A stretch of DNA of 64,000 nucleotides, taken from NCBI RefSeq assembly GCF_044385915.1, contig NZ_JBISCC010000120.1:186001-250000 (forward strand), in the 5' to 3' direction. Shown here piece after piece: positions 34,647-43,419 of this stretch. This stretch comes from Thalassobellus citreus (lineage in GTDB: Bacteria > Bacteroidota > Bacteroidia > Flavobacteriales > Flavobacteriaceae). The stretch's first letter is position 1, and each line of letters opens with the position of its first letter. A program made the position numbers and the translations under genes. The notes below the pieces were generated by a model. The model was not told the origin of the DNA, did not search any database, and saw only the letters and a program-made list of their open reading frames with translations.

Positions 34647-34739
34647 TAAGAAAAAGTATTAGCTTCGCATTGCTATTAATCTTTTTTAGATATAAACCTT
34701 GTCTCTCCCGAAAAAATCGGCATTGAGGCAAGGTTTTTT
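34647..34739 (+). ncRNA. Candidate small RNA with its own promoter and terminator
   Basis: About 93 nt between the -7 box at 34633 and a T-run ending at 34739. It has an imperfect hairpin around AGC/GCT near 34660-34675 and a strong nested terminator hairpin. No plausible ORF. It could also be only the 3' untranslated region of the upstream gene, which ends 50 bp before. Confidence 0.4.
34695..34739 (+). terminator. Nested intrinsic terminator
   Basis: AACCTTG pairs with CAAGGTT (34695-34701 with 34729-34735); inside, CTC pairs with GAG and CCGA with TCGG around an A-rich loop. Six T residues follow. It also ends transcription from the 33464-34597 gene. Confidence 0.82.
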
Positions 34740-34751
34740 CATATTTAAAAT

Positions 34752-36305
34752 CTACAAATCAAACTTTATCCCCTGTGCCAAAGGCAACTCGGTTGTATAA
34801 TTAATAGTATTTGTTTGTCTGCGCATATACACTTTCCATGCATCAGAACCAGATTCACGACCTCCACCAGTATCTTTTTCTCCACCAAAAGCGCCACCAA
34901 TTTCGGCACCCGAAGTTCCAATATTTACATTAGCAATACCACAATCACTTCCTTGAACCGACAAAAAACGTTCTGCTTCACGTAAATTATTAGTCATAAT
35001 TGCAGAACTTAACCCTTGAGCAACTTTATTCTGAATGTCTATAGCATTTTCAACATCACCGCTATATTTTAACAAATATAAAACAGGCGCGAAGGTTTCA
35101 TGTTGTACAATTTTAAATTCTGGTTTAGCTTCAGCAATAGCAGGTTTTACATAGCAACCACTTTCGTAACCTTCACCTGAAAGCACACCGCCTTCAACTA
35201 CTATATTCCCGCCTTCTTCAACTACTTTTGTCAAAGCATTTTGATACATTTTCACAGCATCTGTATCAATTAATGGTCCTACATGATTGGTTTCATCTAA
35301 CGGATTTCCTATTCGTAATTGCTTATAAGCATCAACAACAGCATTTTTAACTTTATCGTAAATAGAATCGTGAATAATTAATCGGCGTGTACTTGTACAA
35401 CGTTGTCCGGCAGTGCCAACCGCACCAAAAACAGCTCCAATAACAGTCATTTTTATATCGGCATCTGGTGTTACAATAATAGCATTATTACCGCCCAACT
35501 CTAATAAACTTTTACCCAAACGACCTGCCACTTCTTTGGCAACAATTTTACCCATTCTGGTTGAACCCGTTGCAGAAACAAGAGGTATCCGAGTATCTTT
35601 TGTCATAAACTCACCAACAACGTAATCGCCATTTATTAAACACGAAATGCCTTCTGGTAAATTATTTTTAGCAAAAACCTCAGCGGCTATATTTTGACAA
35701 GCAATGCCACAAAGTGGAGCTTTTTCACTAGGTTTCCAAACACAAACATCGCCACAAACCCAAGATAAAGCAGTATTCCACGCCCAAACAGCCACAGGAA
35801 AATTAAACGCCGAAATAATACCAACAACTCCCAACGGATGGTATTGCTCATACATACGGTGTCCAGGACGTTCGCTATGCATGGTTAAACCATGAAGCTG
35901 ACGCGATAAACCCACAGCAAAATCGCAGATATCTATCATTTCTTGAACTTCACCCAAACCTTCTTGGTAGCTTTTACCCATTTCGTAAGACACTAATTTA
36001 CCTAAAGCTTCTTTTTTCTCTCGAAGCTTATCTCCAAACTGACGTACAATCTCTCCACGTTGTGGAGCTGGCATCGTTCTCCATGATTTAAAAGCTGTTG
36101 TTGCCGCATCCATCACCTTTTCATAATCAGCTTTTGTAGTGCTTTTTACTTTTGCAATTAATTGTCCATCAACAGGCGAATAACTTTCAATAATATCACC
36201 ATTAGAAAAGTTATTTAAACCTGTTGAAGTTCCTTCATTTACAGCTTTAATACCTAAAGTTTTAAGCGCTTCGTTTATTCGAAAATCAGTTGCTAGAGTT
36301 TGCAT
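34752..36305 (-). CDS. ALDH7-type aldehyde dehydrogenase (aminoadipate semialdehyde/piperideine-6-carboxylate)
   Basis: 517 residues, the length of the antiquitin branch. Catalytic Glu in LELGGNNAI near residue 266 and catalytic Cys in GQRCTSTRR near 302. The substrate-end signature NVNIGTSGAEIGGAFGGEKDTGGGRESGSD is characteristic of ALDH7A1/AmaB, which oxidises alpha-aminoadipate semialdehyde in lysine breakdown. Cytosolic, NAD-dependent by family. No other lysine-degradation gene is in view. It is convergent with the sRNA candidate/terminator and followed upstream by 282 bp holding the promoter of the A2M gene. Confidence 0.9.
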   Translation of the reverse strand: MQTLATDFRINEALKTLGIKAVNEGTSTGLNNFSNGDIIESYSPVDGQLIAKVKSTTKADYEKVMDAATTAFKSWRTMPAPQRGEIVRQFGDKLREKKEALGKLVSYEMGKSYQEGLGEVQEMIDICDFAVGLSRQLHGLTMHSERPGHRMYEQYHPLGVVGIISAFNFPVAVWAWNTALSWVCGDVCVWKPSEKAPLCGIACQNIAAEVFAKNNLPEGISCLINGDYVVGEFMTKDTRIPLVSATGSTRMGKIVAKEVAGRLGKSLLELGGNNAIIVTPDADIKMTVIGAVFGAVGTAGQRCTSTRRLIIHDSIYDKVKNAVVDAYKQLRIGNPLDETNHVGPLIDTDAVKMYQNALTKVVEEGGNIVVEGGVLSGEGYESGCYVKPAIAEAKPEFKIVQHETFAPVLYLLKYSGDVENAIDIQNKVAQGLSSAIMTNNLREAERFLSVQGSDCGIANVNIGTSGAEIGGAFGGEKDTGGGRESGSDAWKVYMRRQTNTINYTTELPLAQGIKFDL

Positions 36306-36442
36306 GTTTTATTGATTTATTATTCCTAATGAAATTGTTTACGAATATAGCAATAAAAAGTCGCTTTTACTGAAATTTATATTCAGATTATAAATAGCAT
36401 TCTTCCCTAAAAAGCAACCTATTTATTATTCATAATTTAATA

Positions 36443-36471
36443 TTGATAATCACTAAAAACTTGTAACTTTA
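36443..36471 (+). promoter_or_regulatory. Possible promoter of the A2M gene
   Basis: TTG at 36443-36445, 18 bp, TAACTTTA at 36464-36471; one base away from TANNTTTG. It lies 117 bp before the A2M ATG. The rest of the 282-bp gap (36306-36587) shows no gene or clear repeat. Confidence 0.42.
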
Positions 36472-36587
36472 AGAACAAATTAACATAAACCTATAATCTA
36501 AGCTTTAATTCTTGAACGTAACTATTTACAAGAAATACCATGCGTTTTCTTTCAACCTGTTCATTTTCATATAAATCCTTCTAAATT

Positions 36588-39500
36588 ATGTCATTAAAAA
36601 AATTCCTGACTGTTGCAATTTTAATAGCGATTACTTATTCATGTAAAAAGAAAATAAACGAAACCGATAATCTTTTCAAGTTTAAAGATTATATAAGTTA
36701 CACAACTTCTGGATTAACATCTGTTGCTAGTCCTATTGAAATTAGCTTATCAAATGATGTTGAAGGTTGGGAAATGAATGAAGAAATAACAGATAATATT
36801 GTTTCTATTTCACCTCATATACAAGGAAAATTAACAGCGATAAACAAACACGCATTACTTTTTACACCAGATGAGTTTTTAGAACCTGCTACCGAATATA
36901 CAGTCTCTGTAAAACTAAACAGCATTTACAAAAACATACCCGATAGTTTTAAAAACTACACCTTTCAGTTTAAAACTAAGACCCCAAGCTTTAATGTTAT
37001 TACAAACAATTTACAATCTTACAGTAAAAATTGGCAATATTTAGAAGGTGTTATAAAATCGGCAGATATTATTTCTATCAACCAAGCGAAACAATTGGTA
37101 AAAGCGTCTCAAAACAATAAAAAATTAGCTTTGATTTTTAATGAGGCTCATGAACAAGGGCAAACTTTTGAATTTAAAATTGACAGTATTAATAGAGTTA
37201 TTGAAGACAGTAAAATTCTTGTTTCATGGAACGGAAAACCAATAAACGCTTCTAATAAAGGAGAAAACACGGTACTTATTCCTGGAATCAATAATTTTTC
37301 TATTGTAGACGTAGATGTGATTCAATCGCCAGAACAACATCTTTCAATCAACTTTTCCGACCCTTTAAAAAAACAACAAAATTTTGATGGTTTAATAACC
37401 ATTCAGAAAGTAAAAAACCCAAAATATATAGTAGATGGCAACGTACTAAAAGTATATCCAGACGGTAAATTAGTTGGAAATATTCAAGTTGATGTGTTTC
37501 AAGGCATCAAAAACACCGATAATTATAAACTTAAAAAACCATTTTCTGAAACCATTGCTTTTGAAGAGTTAAAGCCTCAAGTAAAACTAATAAGTAACGG
37601 TACTATTCTACCAAATTCAGAAGCATTAAAATTCAATTTTGAAGCTGTAAACTTAAGCGCTGTTGATGTTAGAATTATTAAAATTTTTGAAGATAATGTG
37701 CTTCAATTTCTACAAGACAATAATTTAAATAGTCGTAATTCTTACGATATAAAAAAGGTTGGTAGACGCATTGCAAAACAAACCATACAATTACAAACCG
37801 AAGCAGAAAACACAGGAAAATGGAAAGCTTACAGCATCGATTTATCTAAGTTTTTTAAAGCAGATCCAGGAGCTATTTATCGCGTTGAGCTAAGTTATAA
37901 CAAAAGCTATTCGCTATACAATTGTGAAGCTAATTCAAATTCTGAAAATGATGACTATGACGATTATTACGAAGAAGACTATTATGAAGATGAATACACC
38001 GAAACATCATCAGAAGATGAAGATTTACGCGAAGAACAATATTGGGACAATTTAATATATCGTTATAAAGACTACAGCTATAATTGGCGTGAAGAAAACA
38101 ACCCTTGCCATGATGCTTATTATAACGAAAACAAAATAGTCTCTCAAAATCTATTAGCTTCCAACTTGGGAGTGATTGCAAAACGTGGCACAAACAATTC
38201 CTATTATTTTGCAGTTACCAATATTTTAAACACCAATCCAGAAGCAAATGCAAAGGTTACGCTTTATAATTTTCAGCAACAAGCTCTTGAAAATGCGGTT
38301 ACAGATGCCGAAGGTTTAGTCACTATTGATGCTGAAAAACACGCAGCCTTTGCCATTGTTACAAAAGGAAAAAATACAACCTATGTGAAACTAACCGACG
38401 GCAACTCATTATCCTTAAGTAAATTTGATGTTTCAGGAAACAAATTACAACGCGGACTTAAAGGTTATATTTATGGTGAACGTGGTGTTTGGAGACCTGG
38501 AGATACCTTGCATTTAACTTTCATACTTAACGATATTTCAAATCCCTTACCAAAAGGACATCCTGTTAAAATGGAAATTACAGATCCTAACGGAAAATTG
38601 ATATTTAAAGATGTAACAACCGATAACCTAAACAACTTTTATAAATTAACGGTTCCAACATCTACCGAAGATAAAACAGGAAACTATAATGCCAAAGTAT
38701 CGGTTGGTGGTGCTATATTTTATAAAGGTTTAAAAATTGAAACGGTAAAACCGAATCGTTTAAAAATTAAGATAGATTTTGAAAACGACATTCTTACAGG
38801 TAACGAACCTTTAAAAGGAACTCTAGATGTAAAATGGCTTCATGGTGCTCCAGGAAAAAACTTAAAAGCAGAAGTTAAAGCAAAATTCAGTACTTCGTAT
38901 ACCAGTTTTAAAAACTATAAAAAGTACACATTTAACGACCCAACTCGTAAATTTAATACCGAAGAAATTAATGTATTTGAAGGCAACGTAAACGACGCTG
39001 GACTAGCACATATAACTAAAAAACTAGAAGTTGATAAAAATGCACCTGGCATGTTAAATGTGCAATTTTTAGTGCGTGCTTTCGAAAACGGAGGCGATTT
39101 CTCTATGGATGCCTTTACCAAACAATATGCTCCTTACAAATCTTTTGTAGGATTACGTTCTCCTAAAGGAAATGCCTATGGCTCTTATTTTACAGACGAA
39201 AATCAAACATTTGATGTCGTAGTAGTTGATGCTAAAGGGAAACCAATAAAGCGAAATAATCTTGAAGTAAAAGTTTATAAAGTGGAGTGGCGCTGGTGGT
39301 GGAATTCCTCTTACGACGATTTATCAAGCTATGTATCTAGCAGTTATCACAGGCCTTATTTAACATCAAAAATAAATACTGATGCTAACGGAAAAGGCAC
39401 TTTCAAAATTAAAATCCCAGATAATAATCGTGGGCGTTACCTCATTAGAGTTATAGACCCTGTGAGTGGTCATGCCACAGGAAGAACCGCTTATTTTTAT

Positions 39501-42149
39501 AAAAATTGGTGGCAAAAAGCACCATCTAGCGATAAAGAAGCTGCTAAAATGTTAGTGTTTTCTGCCGATAAAGACAAATACAATGTTGGTGAAACTGCTA
39601 AAATAACCTTTGCTTCAGGTAGTCAAGGTCGTGCCTTAATAAGTATAGAAAATGGTACCGAAGTGTTAGATTATAAATGGGTAAAAACAAAACAAGGCGA
39701 AACAGTTGTCGATATGCCAATAACTTCAGACATGGCACCTAATGTATTTGTAAATATTTCTTTATTACAACCACATGCTATTTCAGAAAATGATTTACCT
39801 ATTCGTTTATACGGCATTATTCCTATGATGGTAGAAGATCCAAATACCAAATTACAACCCGAATTAAAAATGCCAAATACATTACGCCCAGAACAAACCT
39901 TTGAGGTGCAAGTTTCAGAAAAAAATAAAAAAGCCATGACCTATACCATTGCAATGGTTGAAGAAGGCTTACTCGATTTAACCCGTTTTAAAACACCTAA
40001 TGCATGGAACGAATTTTATAAACGAGAAGCACTTGGCGTAAAGACTTGGGATATTTTTGATGATGTTATTGGTGCTTATTCAGGAAGTATCGACCAAGTA
40101 TTTGCCATTGGAGGTGATGGTAGTGCTGCTGGCGGAAAAAACAAAAAAGCCAATCGATTTAAACCTGTAGTTACTTATTTAGGTCCGTTTAAATTAGAGG
40201 CTGGAAAAACAAAAAAACACACAATAAAACTACCTAATTATATTGGTGCAGTTCGTACTATGGTTATTGCAGGAGACAATAAAGATGGTGCTTATGGTAG
40301 TACCGATAAATCTGTTGAAGTTAAAAAACCGCTTATGGTTTTAGCATCGCTTCCGCGGAAATTAAGCCCAGGTGAAAAAGTAACTTTACCGGTTACCGTA
40401 TTTGCTATGGAACCAAAAGTGAAGAACGTAAAAATTAGCTTAAAATTAATTAATGGTATTACTGTTGTTGGCGAAAAAACAAAAACACTTGCTTTTGCAA
40501 ATCCTGATGAGCAAATGACTTATTTTCAATTGGATGTTAGCAAAGCAAAAGGTATAAACAGGGTTGAAGTGATTGCATCTGGAAATGGTGAGAAATCAAC
40601 TTACAAAGTTGAGTTAGATGTTATAAACCCAAACCCAATAACTTCAAAAGCTATTGATGAAACTTTAGAAGCAAACGCTACTAAAACACTGGATTTTTCA
40701 ACCTTTGGTGTTGTAGGTACAAATGCTGCTACTTTAGAATTTTCAACATTACCACCTATGGATTTTTCTCGTAGGTTACAATACTTAATTCAGTATCCTC
40801 ATGGCTGTGTAGAGCAAACCACTTCGAGTGTATTTCCGCAATTATTCTTAGGTGATATTTTCGATTTAACCTTCGACAAAAAACAACAAATTCAAACCAA
40901 TATTGAAAACGGTATAAAACGCTTAAGTCATTTTCAAAGACCAAACGGCGGCATGAGTTATTGGATGGGTGAAAATTCAGCAAACGATTGGGGAACTAGT
41001 TACGCAGGACATTTTTTAATTGAAGCCGAAAAGAAAGGTTTTGTTTTACCACTTACTTTTAAAAGTAATTGGATTAAATACCAAAAACAAGCTGCTAGAG
41101 ATTGGAGACCAAGCTACAGACGTTATAATTCCGATCTTGCTCAAGCGTACAGATTATACACGTTGGCATTGGCAGGAAGTGCCGATTTAGCAAGCATGAA
41201 CCGTTTACGAGAATTTTCAGAAATTTCTAATGAGGCCAAGTGGCGATTGGCAGCAGCCTATGCTTTAGTAGGACAAAAAGAAGCGAGTGATAACATTTCA
41301 CAATCGGCAAATATTAATTTTAAACCTATTCGTTATAATTATTACACCTATGGTTCTGTAAATAGAAACCGTGCTATGGCTTTAGAAACCATGGTACTTA
41401 CCAAAAACTCAAAAATGCGCGAACTTGCCGAATATATTGCAAAAGACCTATCGAGCAGCCGTTGGATGAGCACACAAACCACTGCTTATAGTTTACTTGC
41501 TATGGCAAAAATGGTGAATGCCAATAGCGGAAAAGCTTTGAGTTTAAATTATAGTATTAACGGAAAAACAGAAACTATTAATTCTAAAAATGCCATTGCA
41601 GAACGTACTTTACAAGTTGTTGATGGCAGTAATACCTTATCGTTTACAAACAATAAAGGCAATTTGGTTTATGTGCGTATTTTAAACTCAGGGAAATTAC
41701 CACTAGGAGAAGAACTAACAGAACAACGTGGATTAAGTGTGGCCATTGCTTATAAAGATTTAAAAGGCAATAACATTGATGTTTCAAAATTACAACAAGG
41801 ACAAGATTTTGTTGCTACCGTAAGAGTAAGCAACTTAAAAGATGAACCTGTAAACGATGTGGCATTAACTCAAATTTTCCCATCGGGGTGGGAAATTGTG
41901 AACACACGATTTACAGATTTTGGAAGCTCTACAACAAGTCAGGCGCGCTTTACAGATATTAGAGACGACCGCGTGAATTTCTATTTCGATTTACCAAGAA
42001 AAGGAAACCGTAGCACCAAAACGTTTAATGTCATGCTAAATGCATCCTATTTAGGAACCTATTATTTATACGGTGTTCAAGCTGAAGCTATGTATGATAA
42101 TGATTATCTAGTTAGAACTAAAGGGAAATGGATTACTGTTGGAAAATAA
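36588..42149 (+). CDS. Bacterial alpha-2-macroglobulin family lipoprotein
   Basis: 1853 residues, lipoprotein with signal MSLKKFLTVAILIAITYSC, so anchored in the periplasm or at the surface. It has successive MG domains, the MG2-type GYIYGERGVWRPGDTLHLTFILND near residue 630, and the thioester domain with GCVEQ (Cys1407), the intact CxEQ thioester motif. Bacterial A2Ms trap proteases and protect the cell envelope, and their genes are typically paired with pbpC, as here. Residues about 445-510 form an unusual Asp/Glu/Tyr-rich insertion closed by two Cys. Complete and intact. Confidence 0.92.
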   Translation: MSLKKFLTVAILIAITYSCKKKINETDNLFKFKDYISYTTSGLTSVASPIEISLSNDVEGWEMNEEITDNIVSISPHIQGKLTAINKHALLFTPDEFLEPATEYTVSVKLNSIYKNIPDSFKNYTFQFKTKTPSFNVITNNLQSYSKNWQYLEGVIKSADIISINQAKQLVKASQNNKKLALIFNEAHEQGQTFEFKIDSINRVIEDSKILVSWNGKPINASNKGENTVLIPGINNFSIVDVDVIQSPEQHLSINFSDPLKKQQNFDGLITIQKVKNPKYIVDGNVLKVYPDGKLVGNIQVDVFQGIKNTDNYKLKKPFSETIAFEELKPQVKLISNGTILPNSEALKFNFEAVNLSAVDVRIIKIFEDNVLQFLQDNNLNSRNSYDIKKVGRRIAKQTIQLQTEAENTGKWKAYSIDLSKFFKADPGAIYRVELSYNKSYSLYNCEANSNSENDDYDDYYEEDYYEDEYTETSSEDEDLREEQYWDNLIYRYKDYSYNWREENNPCHDAYYNENKIVSQNLLASNLGVIAKRGTNNSYYFAVTNILNTNPEANAKVTLYNFQQQALENAVTDAEGLVTIDAEKHAAFAIVTKGKNTTYVKLTDGNSLSLSKFDVSGNKLQRGLKGYIYGERGVWRPGDTLHLTFILNDISNPLPKGHPVKMEITDPNGKLIFKDVTTDNLNNFYKLTVPTSTEDKTGNYNAKVSVGGAIFYKGLKIETVKPNRLKIKIDFENDILTGNEPLKGTLDVKWLHGAPGKNLKAEVKAKFSTSYTSFKNYKKYTFNDPTRKFNTEEINVFEGNVNDAGLAHITKKLEVDKNAPGMLNVQFLVRAFENGGDFSMDAFTKQYAPYKSFVGLRSPKGNAYGSYFTDENQTFDVVVVDAKGKPIKRNNLEVKVYKVEWRWWWNSSYDDLSSYVSSSYHRPYLTSKINTDANGKGTFKIKIPDNNRGRYLIRVIDPVSGHATGRTAYFYKNWWQKAPSSDKEAAKMLVFSADKDKYNVGETAKITFASGSQGRALISIENGTEVLDYKWVKTKQGETVVDMPITSDMAPNVFVNISLLQPHAISENDLPIRLYGIIPMMVEDPNTKLQPELKMPNTLRPEQTFEVQVSEKNKKAMTYTIAMVEEGLLDLTRFKTPNAWNEFYKREALGVKTWDIFDDVIGAYSGSIDQVFAIGGDGSAAGGKNKKANRFKPVVTYLGPFKLEAGKTKKHTIKLPNYIGAVRTMVIAGDNKDGAYGSTDKSVEVKKPLMVLASLPRKLSPGEKVTLPVTVFAMEPKVKNVKISLKLINGITVVGEKTKTLAFANPDEQMTYFQLDVSKAKGINRVEVIASGNGEKSTYKVELDVINPNPITSKAIDETLEANATKTLDFSTFGVVGTNAATLEFSTLPPMDFSRRLQYLIQYPHGCVEQTTSSVFPQLFLGDIFDLTFDKKQQIQTNIENGIKRLSHFQRPNGGMSYWMGENSANDWGTSYAGHFLIEAEKKGFVLPLTFKSNWIKYQKQAARDWRPSYRRYNSDLAQAYRLYTLALAGSADLASMNRLREFSEISNEAKWRLAAAYALVGQKEASDNISQSANINFKPIRYNYYTYGSVNRNRAMALETMVLTKNSKMRELAEYIAKDLSSSRWMSTQTTAYSLLAMAKMVNANSGKALSLNYSINGKTETINSKNAIAERTLQVVDGSNTLSFTNNKGNLVYVRILNSGKLPLGEELTEQRGLSVAIAYKDLKGNNIDVSKLQQGQDFVATVRVSNLKDEPVNDVALTQIFPSGWEIVNTRFTDFGSSTTSQARFTDIRDDRVNFYFDLPRKGNRSTKTFNVMLNASYLGTYYLYGVQAEAMYDNDYLVRTKGKWITVGK

Positions 42150-42160
42150 GAACTATTTCA

Positions 42161-42326
42161 CCACCTCGTCTTCAATTTCGAGGTGTCGAAATTGAATCCA
42201 CTCCTCCTTAAAACAAGGGGGAGAGTTAAAAAAAGCAGAAAATATTATGATAAAACATAATTTAAAATTGAAACAAAAAACAACTCCTTCCCATTCAAGA
42301 GAAGGTGGATTTAAAGACGGAAGAGT
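42161..42326 (+). repeat. Structured repeat of the DUF559 element, copy 1
   Basis: Begins CCACCTCGTCTTC, includes the hairpin CTCCTTAAAACAAGG(G)GGAG and a degenerate CTTCCC/GAGAAG stem, and ends GGTGGATTTAAAGACGGAAGAG. It starts 11 bp after the A2M stop. Copies 2 and 3 are at 42683 and 43231. It is the most decayed of the three. Confidence 0.7.
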
Positions 42327-42369
42327 TAGAACTTCATTGAATACAGAAAAGGAATAAATATAATAAAAC

Positions 42370-42681
42370 ATGAATAACAATTTCAAACCCTATTACGCAG
42401 TTATTTTCACTTCAACGCAAAAAGAAAATATTAAAGGTTATTCTGAAATGGCAAATAAAATGGAAGCACTTGCTAAGCAACAATCGGGCTATTTAGGAAT
42501 AGATAGTGCTAGAAATGAAGTAGGAATTACTGTTAGCTATTGGGAAAGTCTTGATGCTATTAAAAACTGGAAACAACAAACCGATCATTTACAAGCTCAA
42601 CACAAAGGACGACAAGATTGGTACAGTTGGTATAACGTGAGAATTTGTAAAGTAGAACGCGAATATGAGTTTAGGAAATAA
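42370..42681 (+). CDS. Antibiotic biosynthesis monooxygenase (ABM) domain protein
   Basis: 103 residues, one ABM ferredoxin-like domain: YYAVIFTSTQKENIKGYSEMANKMEALAKQQSGYLGIDSARNE, then ITVSYWESLDAIKNWKQQTDH. The family contains quinol monooxygenases and heme-degrading IsdG-type enzymes; the short stress-type members like this one have no known substrate. No signal peptide. It lies between repeat copies 1 and 2, within the interval that separates A2M and pbpC, so it may have moved in together with the repeats. Confidence 0.82.
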   Translation: MNNNFKPYYAVIFTSTQKENIKGYSEMANKMEALAKQQSGYLGIDSARNEVGITVSYWESLDAIKNWKQQTDHLQAQHKGRQDWYSWYNVRICKVEREYEFRK

Positions 42682-42682
42682 A

Positions 42683-42868
42683 GCCTCCTCGTCTTCTATT
42701 TCGAGGTATAGAAATTAAATCCACTCCTCCTTAAAACAAGGAAGAGAATTAAAAAGTAAAAAATATTATAATAAACGTAATTTTAAATTGAAACGATAAA
42801 CAACTCCTTCCCTTGAAAGGGAAGGTGGATTTAAATCTGATAAGATTTAAAGACGGAAGGGTAAAAAA
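42683..42868 (+). repeat. Structured repeat of the DUF559 element, copy 2
   Basis: Three hairpins: CCTCG/CGAGG, CTCCTT/AAGGAAG-type, and a perfect CCTTCCCTT-GA-AAGGGAAGG. It ends with GACGGAAGGGTAAAAAA, which acts as ribosome-binding leader of the DUF559 gene. It begins right after the stop of the ABM gene. Confidence 0.75.
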
Positions 42869-43229
42869 CATAAAACAAATTCACAACCATAAATACTTAG
42901 AAGAACGGAGAAAAGAGTTGCGAAAAAACTTAACTCCAGCAGAAGCTACATTATGGAAATCTCTTCAAAGAAAACAGCTTAAAAACAGAAAATTTAGAAG
43001 ACAACATAGTATTAAAAACTTTATAGTAGATTTCTATTGTGCTTCAGAAAAACTCATAATAGAATTAGACGGAGCTATTCATTTAGATTTTGCCCAACAA
43101 AATTATGATTATGAAAGAACTCAAATTTTAGAAGCATTAGGTTTTAAAGTCATTCGATTTGAAAACAAATTAGTTTTTGAAAATTTACCTGAAGTTTTGA
43201 ATGAGATAGAAAGTCATTTTAAAGATTGA
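42813..43229 (+). CDS. DUF559 endonuclease-like protein, start codon unclear
   Basis: Up to 138 residues. The DUF559 domain, a very short patch repair (Vsr)-like nuclease fold, covers LRKNLTPAEATLWKSLQRKQLKNRKFRRQHSI, NFIVDFYCASEKLIIELDGAIH and GFKVIRFEN; the acidic FIVDFY and ELDG residues expected for the active site are present. No ATG is available: TTG 42813 and GTG 42825 lie inside the repeat's hairpin, and an ATA at 42870 sits 8 bp after GGAAGGG, exactly where pbpC has its ATG after the same leader. So either ATA is used or an ATG was lost. No frameshift in the domain. Probably the coding part of a mobile repeat element. Confidence 0.78.
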   Translation: MKGKVDLNLIRFKDGRVKNIKQIHNHKYLEERRKELRKNLTPAEATLWKSLQRKQLKNRKFRRQHSIKNFIVDFYCASEKLIIELDGAIHLDFAQQNYDYERTQILEALGFKVIRFENKLVFENLPEVLNEIESHFKD

Positions 43230-43230
43230 A

Positions 43231-43419
43231 CCACCTCGTCTTCTATTTCGAAGTGTCTAAATAGAATCCACTCCTCCTTAAAACAAGGAGGAGAATTAAA
43301 AAGTAGAAACATTATAACAAAACGCAATTTTTAATTGAAACAAAAAATAATTTCTTCCCTTTTTTAAGGGAAGGTGGATTTGATTTCAGAAAATAAATCA
43401 AAGACGGAAGGGTAAAAAA
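43231..43419 (+). repeat. Structured repeat of the DUF559 element, copy 3
   Basis: Starts 1 bp after the DUF559 stop and ends exactly at the pbpC ATG. Hairpins CTCCTT-AAAAC-AAGGAG and CTTCCCTT-TTTT-AAGGGAAG are perfect. Its GACGGAAGGGTAAAAAA tail now serves as pbpC leader. Confidence 0.75.

Noticed and set aside
37930..38193. 87-codon reverse frame in the A2M gene
   Set aside because: Shadow of the acidic Tyr-rich insertion; no supporting feature.
42153..42386. 77-codon reverse frame after the A2M gene
   Set aside because: It lies entirely over repeat copy 1 and its hairpins; no start signal and no recognisable domain.
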